From positions 1 to 64,000 of the forward strand of contig JAZNKN010000057.1 in assembly GCA_045578625.1 (NCBI GenBank): 64,000 bases of DNA. The letters are read 5' to 3'. The notes under the pieces were generated by a model that did not search any database, had not been told where the DNA came from, and saw only the letters and a list, made by a program, of their open reading frames with translations. Of the stretch, positions 58,462-64,000 are shown piece after piece. The position numbers and the translations under genes are program-made. Origin of the DNA: RGIG3009 sp045578625. Its GTDB lineage: Bacteria; Bacillota; Clostridia; Oscillospirales; Acutalibacteraceae. The number at the start of each line of letters is the position of its first letter. Positions within the stretch are counted from its first letter, which is position 1.

Positions 58462-58679
58462 GTGAAATATCCTGCGGATGTGAAATAATGACCTGCGGTC
58501 ATTGTGAAATATTCGGTGTGCCACCGAATGTGAAATGAAATAAATCCACCCACGCCCGCAGGCATTTCACATTGCGAAGCAATATTTCACGCGCGCAGCG
58601 TATTTCACAAATCCCGAAGGGGATTTATTTCGTTGAAAAGAACCACCATTTGTTCGGTAGACAAATGGTGGTTCTTTTC
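58462..58679. repeat. Palindromic repeat array, copy B, right part (next to tRNA-Leu)
   Basis: Same architecture as copy A: hairpins ATCC/GGAT, TGACC/GGTCA and ATTCGGTG/CACCGAAT with GTGAAATA spacers, then an unpaired centre. Three further hairpins follow (ATTGC/GCAAT, CGC/GCG, AAATCCC/GGGATTT) with ATTTCAC spacers. It ends with a 19-bp perfect stem (58635-58653 with 58661-58679) abutting the tRNA CCA. The left half is nearly identical to copy A; the right half differs in sequence but keeps the hairpins. Confidence 0.8.
58635..58679 (-). terminator. tRNA-Leu terminator hairpin
   Basis: Perfect 19-bp stem with a 7-base loop directly 3' of the tRNA. Relative to the tRNA-Gly terminator the stem differs at two base pairs with both arms changed, so pairing is maintained. 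Confidence 0.75.
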
Positions 58680-58766
58680 TGGTGCCGCTGACCGGGGTCG
58701 AACCGGTACGGTATTGCTACCGAGGGATTTTAAGTCCCTTGTGTCTGCCAATTCCACCACAGCGGC
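58680..58766 (-). tRNA. tRNA-Leu (anticodon TAA)
   Basis: An 87-nt class II tRNA with encoded CCA. The acceptor GCCGCTG pairs with CAGCGGC. The anticodon arm AGGGA/TCCCT encloses CTTAAAA, giving anticodon TAA. A long variable arm CGGTAGCAATACCG and a canonical T arm are present. Confidence 0.95.
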
Positions 58767-58814
58767 ATATAAACGGGCAAAGCCCGTTATTTGTATTTTT
58801 CACCGATCGCCGTT

Positions 58815-60302
58815 TTACGCGAAATACAAGCTCTTATCCGGAAATTCCGGCTCGCAGGTGATGTTCAGCCCCATCTTGCGCAGGGTGGATTCGTCACCGG
58901 AATGCAGCAGCTGCGTCGAATGCAGCTCGCAACCACGCAGCTTCGGGAGCTGTTCCACCGCGGCGGCCGCGGTCTCGTCGGAGGCGGCGCAGATATACAG
59001 TGCGGTCAACACGTCGTCGGCCTTCAGCACGCTGCTCTGGCTTTTCAGCAGATCCAGTTTCAGCTTCAGCACCGGCTCAAGCACCTGCGGACTCATCAGC
59101 AATACGCTTTTCGGAATGTCGGCCAGCACCTTGATGGCGTTCAGCATCGCGCCGCTGCATGCGCTGAGCAGGCGGGTGGCCTTACCGGTGATAACGCGGC
59201 CATCGGGCAACTGGATCGCCGCCGCGGGCGCGCCGTTGCAGGCTTCCTTCTTGGACAGCGCCGGCACAACGACAGCGCGATCCTCTTTTTTGAGGTTCAT
59301 CTGCTGCATCAGCATACTCAGCTTATCTACGGTCTCATGGCGCTCCTTGCCCTGCTTGAGGTCGCAGAGCCCCTTATAGTAACGGCGGATGATCTCCTGT
59401 TTGCCGGCTTCGCGGCAGACCTCGTCATCCACAATGGCGTAGCCCGCCATATTGACGCCCATATCGGTGGGGCTGCAATAGAAGCGGTCGTTGCCGGTGA
59501 TGCGCGACAAAATGGTGCGCACGATGGGGAAGGCCTCCACGTCACGGTTATAGTTGACGGTGGTGACACCGTAGGCTTCCAGATGGAAGGGGTCGATCAT
59601 GTTGACGTCCTGCAGGTCCGCGGTGGCGGCTTCGTACGCCAGATTGACCGGATGTTTGAGCGGCAGGTTCCAGATGGGGAAGGTCTCATACTTGCCGTAA
59701 CCGGACAGTAGACCGCGGCGATGATCGTGGTACACCTGCGACAGGCAGGTGGCGAGCTTACCGCTGCCGGGACCGGGAGCGGTGAGGATGACCAGCGGCT
59801 TGGTGGTCTCAATATATGCGTTGGAGCCGTAGCCCTCGTCGCTGACGATGTGATCCACGTTGGAGGGATAGCCCTCGATGGGACGGTGGATGTAATACTT
59901 GACGCCCCGTGCCTCCAGCTTGCGGACAAACGCGTCCGCCGCAGGCTGACCGCTGTACTGCGTGACAACCACGCTGTTGACCTCAATACCCATTTTGGTG
60001 ATGACGTCGATCTGGCGGAGGAGGTCCATCTCATAGCTGATGCCGAGGTCGGCGCGGATCTTAGTCTTTTCGATGTTGCCGGCGCTGATGCAGAACACGA
60101 CCTCGGCCGTATCGCGCAGTTCATACAGCAGACGGATCTTGGCGTCGGGCTCAAAGCCCGGCAGCACGCGGGCGGCATGGTAATCGTCAAACAGTTTACC
60201 GCCGAACTCCAGATACAGCTTGCCGTTGAATTGCGAGATGCGTTCCAAAATGTGTTCTTTCTGCTTTGCCATATACAAGGTATTGTCAAAGCCCTTTTTC
60301 AT
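58815..60302 (-). CDS. DUF1846 (UPF0371) family protein
   Basis: A 495-residue protein matching DUF1846, a conserved Firmicute family of unproven function. ISQFNGKLYLEFGGKLFDDY near the N-terminus, APGPGSGKLATCLSQVYHD (an atypical P-loop-like stretch) and NYNRDVEAFPIV are hallmark segments. Length is normal. The start at 60302 matches the family (MKKGFDNTLYMAKQKE); the ribosome site GAGGATGG is modest. A promoter lies just upstream, divergent from the phosphohexomutase gene. Confidence 0.9.
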   Translation of the reverse strand: MKKGFDNTLYMAKQKEHILERISQFNGKLYLEFGGKLFDDYHAARVLPGFEPDAKIRLLYELRDTAEVVFCISAGNIEKTKIRADLGISYEMDLLRQIDVITKMGIEVNSVVVTQYSGQPAADAFVRKLEARGVKYYIHRPIEGYPSNVDHIVSDEGYGSNAYIETTKPLVILTAPGPGSGKLATCLSQVYHDHRRGLLSGYGKYETFPIWNLPLKHPVNLAYEAATADLQDVNMIDPFHLEAYGVTTVNYNRDVEAFPIVRTILSRITGNDRFYCSPTDMGVNMAGYAIVDDEVCREAGKQEIIRRYYKGLCDLKQGKERHETVDKLSMLMQQMNLKKEDRAVVVPALSKKEACNGAPAAAIQLPDGRVITGKATRLLSACSGAMLNAIKVLADIPKSVLLMSPQVLEPVLKLKLDLLKSQSSVLKADDVLTALYICAASDETAAAAVEQLPKLRGCELHSTQLLHSGDESTLRKMGLNITCEPEFPDKSLYFA

Positions 60303-60342
60303 ACGATACACCATCCTCGCCCACCAAAACAATCTACTGTAT

Positions 60343-60371
60343 AGCATACCAAAAAAGAATTGGCTTTTCAA
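60343..60371 (-). promoter_or_regulatory. DUF1846 promoter
   Basis: On the minus strand TTGAAA (60371-60366), 17-nt spacer, TATGCT (60348-60343). Confidence 0.6.
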
Positions 60372-60447
60372 GTGGCAAATATATTTTCTGTTTATATTTT
60401 TGCAGCATAAGTGGGACTTTCCTCTTTTCTTTTATAGGAAAGTATGG

Positions 60448-60453
60448 TACAAT
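60448..60453 (+). promoter_or_regulatory. -10 box of the phosphohexomutase operon
   Basis: Extended -10 TATGG-TACAAT with no clear -35 box (best match TTTTCT). Located 40 bases before the ATG. Confidence 0.45.
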
Positions 60454-60493
60454 GTCACCGAAAGAATACGGTCGGAAAGGGTCGGAGGATATT

Positions 60494-61981
60494 ATGCACG
60501 TAGAATGGAAGAAATTTAAGAGTGGTACCGACGTACGCGCCGTCGCGCTCGACGGCGTACCCGGTCAACCGTGTGAGTTGACCGATGCGGTCGTTACCGG
60601 TATCGTGCAGGCATTCGTCTGCTGGTTGTCCGAAAAGGCGGACAAGCCCGCCGATACGCTGACAGTGGCGGTCGGTCGGGACAGCCGCCTGTCGGGTCCG
60701 CGTATTCGGGATGCGGTCGCCGCGGCACTTAAGACCGCCGGTGTGCGCGTGCTGGATTGCGGTTTGGCCTCGACGCCCGCGATGTTTATGACCACCGTGG
60801 ATCTTGCGTGTGACGGCGCGGTGCAGATCACCGCCAGCCATCATCCATGGAACCGCAACGGTCTAAAATTTTTTCTGCCCTCCGGCGGCATCGAGGGCAG
60901 CGACCTCAGCGAGATCCTGGCACTGGCTGAACAGGGCGCTGCCGCACCGGCCGCCGACGGTACGGTAACGGAAGTACCGTATATGGCGCAGTACGCCGCC
61001 CGCCTCCGTCAGCTTATCGCGGACGGTGTGGGCGCCGGCGAGCAGCCGCTTGCAGGAATGCACATCGTGGTGGATGCCGGCAACGGTGCGGGTGGTTTCT
61101 ATGCCACCGAGGTGCTGCAGCCGCTTGGCGCGGACGTATCCGGCAGCCAGTTTCTTGAGCCGGACGGTCGCTTCCCGAACCACATCCCCAATCCGGAAAA
61201 CGCCGAAGCGATGGCCTCGGTGTGTGCGGCGGTGACGAGTGCCGGTGCGGATCTGGGCGTGATCTTTGATACCGACGTTGACCGTGCCGGCTGTGTCGGT
61301 CCGGACGGCCGCGAGATCAACCGCAACCGTCTGGTGGCACTGGCTGCCGCTATCGCACTGGAGGGAAATGACGGCGGCACCATCGTGACCGACTCCATCA
61401 CCTCCGACGGCCTCAAGCAGTTTATCGAGCAGACGCTTGGCGGCGTTCATTGCCGCTTCAAGCGTGGCTACAAGAACGTCATCAATGAATCGCTCCGCTT
61501 GAACCGCGAGGGGATCAATTCGCCGCTGGCGATCGAGACCTCGGGTCACGCTGCGCTGAGGGACAACTATTTTCTGGATGACGGGGCCTATCTGGTGACC
61601 CGCATCATTATGAAGGCGGTACAGCTGCGCGCGCAGGGCAAAACGCTGGATGACCTCATCGCCGCGTTGCCCGAGCCGGCTGAGGGCCGCGAGCTGCGCT
61701 TCAACATCACCGAGCCGGCGTTCCGTGCCTACGGTGAGCAGGTATTAGCCGAGCTGGAGGCCTATGCGATGGCAAACGGCTGGCAGGTAGCGGACGACAG
61801 CCGCGAGGGCGTGCGCGTGTCGTTCGGCGCGGGCGAGGGGGACGGTTGGTTCCTGCTTCGTCTGAGCGTGCATGATCCGGTCATGCCGCTGAACGTGGAG
61901 AGCAATGTCATCGGCGGCTGCGAGATCATCCTGTCCAAGCTGCTGCCGTTTATTGAGAGTAAATCCGGATTGCGGAGGTAA
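60494..61981 (+). CDS. Phosphomannomutase/phosphoglucomutase (alpha-D-phosphohexomutase)
   Basis: A 495-residue phosphohexomutase. The phosphoserine loop ITASHHPWNRNGLKFF, Mg-binding DTDVDRAG and sugar-binding ETSGHAALRDNYFLDDG are present. In the final domain the phosphate loop is degenerate (LRLSVHDPVMPLNVES). It probably interconverts mannose- or glucose-1- and 6-phosphates for envelope glycans; specificity cannot be fixed. GGAGG precedes ATG 60494. prmA starts 5 bases after its stop. Confidence 0.9.
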   Translation: MHVEWKKFKSGTDVRAVALDGVPGQPCELTDAVVTGIVQAFVCWLSEKADKPADTLTVAVGRDSRLSGPRIRDAVAAALKTAGVRVLDCGLASTPAMFMTTVDLACDGAVQITASHHPWNRNGLKFFLPSGGIEGSDLSEILALAEQGAAAPAADGTVTEVPYMAQYAARLRQLIADGVGAGEQPLAGMHIVVDAGNGAGGFYATEVLQPLGADVSGSQFLEPDGRFPNHIPNPENAEAMASVCAAVTSAGADLGVIFDTDVDRAGCVGPDGREINRNRLVALAAAIALEGNDGGTIVTDSITSDGLKQFIEQTLGGVHCRFKRGYKNVINESLRLNREGINSPLAIETSGHAALRDNYFLDDGAYLVTRIIMKAVQLRAQGKTLDDLIAALPEPAEGRELRFNITEPAFRAYGEQVLAELEAYAMANGWQVADDSREGVRVSFGAGEGDGWFLLRLSVHDPVMPLNVESNVIGGCEIILSKLLPFIESKSGLRR

Positions 61982-61986
61982 GGAAG

Positions 61987-62916
61987 ATGTCAATGGATTG
62001 GACCGAGGTACAGATCCGTGTGGCGACGGCAGACACCGACCGTGCCTCTGCGATCGCCAACATGGCCGTGCCGTACGGCATTTACGTGGAGGATTACAGC
62101 GATCTGGAGCAGGGTGCGCGGGAGATCGCGCACATTGACCTCATTGACGAGGATTTGTTGAAGCGCGATCGTACGCAGAGCATCATTCACATTTATCTGG
62201 AGCCGCAGGAAAACCCCACCGAGACGGTGGCGTTTCTGCGCGAGCGTCTGTCGGCTTGCGGTATCGCCAGTGAGGTGGATACCAAGACGGTCAGCGAGCA
62301 GGATTGGGCCAACAACTGGAAGCAATATTTCAAGCCGCTGTCGGTCGGTAAGCGCTTGCTGATCTGCCCTACGTGGGAGACGGCGAACAACCCCGAAGGA
62401 CGCCTGCTGCTGTCCATCGACCCCGGTATGGCGTTCGGCACCGGTGGTCACGATACCACGCGGATGGTGCTGGAAGCGGTGGAAACGTACATCACGCCCG
62501 AGACCGACGTACTGGACGTCGGCTGTGGCAGCGGTATTTTGTCCATTGCCTCGCTGCTGCTCGGTGCGCGCTCGGCGGTGGGCGTGGATATCGACGCGCT
62601 CGCGGTCAAGATGGCGTTGGAGAACGGTGAGGTCAACGGCTTTACCGCACCGCGGTACAGCATCCGTCAGGGCGACTTGGTGGAGCGGATCACGGGTCGG
62701 TATCAGGTCATTCTCGCCAACATCGTGGCGGATGCCATCCTCAAACTATCACCGACGATCCCCGCGTTCCTGCAGCCGGGCGGTGTGTACATCGTCTCCG
62801 GTATCATTGAGGAGCGCGGTGCCGAGGTAGAGGCGGGGCTGACCGCCTGCGGTTTTACGGTGCTTGAACGGCGGACACACGGCGGTTGGTGTTGCTTCGT
62901 GTGCGGAAAGGATTGA
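61987..62916 (+). CDS. prmA: Ribosomal protein L11 methyltransferase
   Basis: A 309-residue SAM-dependent methyltransferase that methylates ribosomal protein L11. The linker/active region IDPGMAFGTGGHDTTRM, SAM-binding DVGCGSGILSIASLLLGA and the NPPY-like VILANIVADAI are intact. GGAGG precedes the ATG. It is followed by rsmE 4 bases after its stop, a common Firmicute pairing. Confidence 0.95.
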   Translation: MSMDWTEVQIRVATADTDRASAIANMAVPYGIYVEDYSDLEQGAREIAHIDLIDEDLLKRDRTQSIIHIYLEPQENPTETVAFLRERLSACGIASEVDTKTVSEQDWANNWKQYFKPLSVGKRLLICPTWETANNPEGRLLLSIDPGMAFGTGGHDTTRMVLEAVETYITPETDVLDVGCGSGILSIASLLLGARSAVGVDIDALAVKMALENGEVNGFTAPRYSIRQGDLVERITGRYQVILANIVADAILKLSPTIPAFLQPGGVYIVSGIIEERGAEVEAGLTACGFTVLERRTHGGWCCFVCGKD

Positions 62917-62920
62917 CGCT

Positions 62921-63643
62921 ATGTCACGCTTTTTTGTAGCGCCCTTTACCGGTGACATCGCGGTGCTGACGGGTCAGGAGGCCCATCACATCGCGCGTGT
63001 GCTGCGGATGCGCGTGGGCGAGGACCTGATGCTCTGTGACGGCCACGGCACCGACTATGCCTGCCGCATTCTGTCGGTGAGCGAGGGGGAGGTGCAGGCT
63101 CAGGTGCTGTACCGCGCCCCGACCGAGAGCGAGCCGACGGCGGCGGTCACGCTGTATCAGGGCTTGCCCAAAAGTGAAAAAATGGATCTCATCGTGCAAA
63201 AATGCGTCGAGATCGGCATCACACGCATCGTTCCGGTGAGTATGGCGCGCAGCATCGTGCGGCTGAATGCCGCCGAGGGTGCCAAAAAGCAGGCGCGTTG
63301 GCAAAAGATCGCGGCCTCTGCCGCGGAGCAGAGCGGTCGCGGCATCGTCCCCGAGGTCGCCGAGCCGATCACCTTCAAGCAGCTGCTTGCCGCGGTGCAG
63401 CAGGAAAACACCGTCACCTTTTACGAGGGCGGCGGTCGTCCATTGCCCGAGCTTGTGGATACACAGACGCAGCAGGTCTCGCTGGTCATCGGACCGGAGG
63501 GTGGCTTTGAGGTCGAAGAGATCGAGCGACTTAAGGAAGTTGGTGCGCAGATCGCGACGCTGGGTAAGCGCATTTTGCGGTGTGAGACCGCGCCGCTGGT
63601 GGCGCTGTCCGTCGTAATGCAGTTGACCGGAAATATGAATTAA
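62921..63643 (+). CDS. rsmE: 16S rRNA (uracil1498-N3)-methyltransferase
   Basis: A 240-residue SPOUT methyltransferase for U1498 of 16S rRNA. HHIARVLRMRVGEDLMLCDG (PUA-like part), GLPKSEKMDLIVQKCVEIGI and the SAM knot VIGPEGGFEVEEIE .. LGKRILRCETAPL are all present. AAAGGA precedes ATG 62921 by 8 bases. Confidence 0.95.
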   Translation: MSRFFVAPFTGDIAVLTGQEAHHIARVLRMRVGEDLMLCDGHGTDYACRILSVSEGEVQAQVLYRAPTESEPTAAVTLYQGLPKSEKMDLIVQKCVEIGITRIVPVSMARSIVRLNAAEGAKKQARWQKIAASAAEQSGRGIVPEVAEPITFKQLLAAVQQENTVTFYEGGGRPLPELVDTQTQQVSLVIGPEGGFEVEEIERLKEVGAQIATLGKRILRCETAPLVALSVVMQLTGNMN

Positions 63644-63646
63644 CCG

Positions 63647-63674
63647 TTGCAAACCGGAAAAACTATGGTACAAT
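63647..63674 (+). promoter_or_regulatory. DUF1858 promoter
   Basis: TTGCAA (63647-63652), 16-nt spacer, extended TGG-TACAAT (63669-63674). Confidence 0.6.
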
Positions 63675-63705
63675 AGAACTAATGTAACAAAAGGAGTTTT
63701 GAATT

Positions 63706-63903
63706 ATGCAGATCACAAAAGAGACCCTCATCGGTGATATTCTGGATATCGACCGCACCACCGCACCCTATTTTCTGGAAATGGGTATGCACTGCCTCGG
63801 TTGCCCCTCGGCTCGCGGCGAAACGCTGGAGCAGGCGTGCGCCGTTCACGGTGTCAATGCGGACGAGCTGGTCGCCAAGATCAACGCCCATCTGAGCAAG
63901 TAA
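63706..63903 (+). CDS. DUF1858 domain protein
   Basis: A 65-residue protein consisting of one DUF1858 domain. The family motif GMHCLGCPSARGETLEQAC with its CxxC pair is complete, and the ITKETLIGDILD start is typical. In relatives this domain occurs alone or fused to hybrid-cluster and redox proteins; a redox or metal role is likely but unproven. AAAAGGAG precedes the ATG. Confidence 0.9.
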   Translation: MQITKETLIGDILDIDRTTAPYFLEMGMHCLGCPSARGETLEQACAVHGVNADELVAKINAHLSK

Positions 63904-63957
63904 CACAAACGACAAGGGCGGCTCGCGTTGCGGGCCGCCTGATTTATAGGAGAGCGT

Positions 63958-64000
63958 ATGCTGGATACCCGTTTACGCCTGGCTGCCGATCTGGTGCGGG
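63958..64000 (+). CDS. Start of a gene running off the window, possibly TrmK-like methyltransferase
   Basis: The first 14 codons (MLDTRLRLAADLVR) after AGGAG. This resembles the start of class I methyltransferases of the TrmK (tRNA m1A22) family, usually R-L-x-x-x-A-D-L-V before the SAM motif. Too short for certainty. Confidence 0.4.
   Translation, partial: MLDTRLRLAADLVR

Noticed and set aside
60266..60493. N-terminal extension of the phosphohexomutase
   Set aside because: It covers the DUF1846 start, its promoter and the -10 box; the family start and ribosome site are at 60494.

Overview
The window is high-GC DNA with the gene content of a spore-forming, anaerobic Clostridia-type Firmicute, most likely Ruminococcaceae/Oscillospiraceae (inference). 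It carries a GerA/GerB/GerC germination operon, a PdaA-type deacetylase, AddAB, PyrR, the ctsR-mcsA-mcsB-clpC operon with tandem CtsR boxes, class A RNase P RNA, and many TTGACA-17-TATAAT promoters with AGGAGG ribosome sites. It is mostly chromosomal core, with two AT-richer accessory islands next to tRNA genes. No complete IS element, prophage or CRISPR array was seen.

Layout. 0-3 kb: germination operon, entering from the left edge. 3-10 kb: addB-addA on the minus strand. 10-13 kb: secreted protein, sortase, and a membrane/SGNH fusion. 13-15 kb: DUF1294, an O6-alkylguanine transferase-like protein, a palindromic repeat array, tRNA-Gly(CCC), and a small HTH/SLOG island bracketed by identical hairpins. 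15-19 kb: pyrimidine and nucleoside salvage (uraA, pyrR with attenuator, deoB, cdd). 19-25 kb: pdaA, recD2, an IS/transporter remnant, and a DUF4364-response regulator-kinase operon divergent from a Thr-rich surface protein. 27-31 kb: aminotransferase, then a methionine operon (metY, metA, DtxR-type regulator) behind a Met-rich leader peptide. 31-34 kb: azlCD, an E2-like acyltransferase, a PH-domain protein and two tiny Cys-rich membrane proteins. 34-39 kb: ctsR operon, then rnpB. 39-50 kb: transglutaminase-like lipoprotein, DegV, DUF6062, fba, polA, tsaE-tsaB, upp, rpe, mecA. 50-54 kb: a reduced Rnf-like cluster. 54-64 kb: alaX, putP, a second repeat array carrying a GNAT and a four-helix-bundle gene next to tRNA-Leu(TAA), DUF1846, phosphohexomutase, prmA, rsmE, DUF1858.

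The most unusual content is listed here in order of interest. (1) A four-gene Rnf-like operon (C-D-E-A) lacks rnfG and rnfB. Its RnfC has lost the Gly-rich NADH/FMN loop, and its RnfA/RnfE have lost three of the four cysteines that hold the intramembrane [2Fe-2S] cluster. It is unlikely to be a normal ferredoxin:NAD+ oxidoreductase. (2) A 29-residue leader peptide with 7 Met codons, followed by alternative hairpins and a terminator, precedes metY-metA. This suggests ribosome-mediated attenuation by methionine rather than an S-box or T-box. (3) Two related arrays of short hairpins separated by GTGAAATA / TATTTCAC spacers sit at the 3' ends of two tRNA genes. One encloses a two-gene cargo; the other looks like an internally deleted scar. 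(4) A perfect terminator hairpin is embedded in the first codons of a sortase gene, just after its probable substrate gene.

Start codons were set from Shine-Dalgarno sequences and family alignments from memory. No database search or folding program was run.
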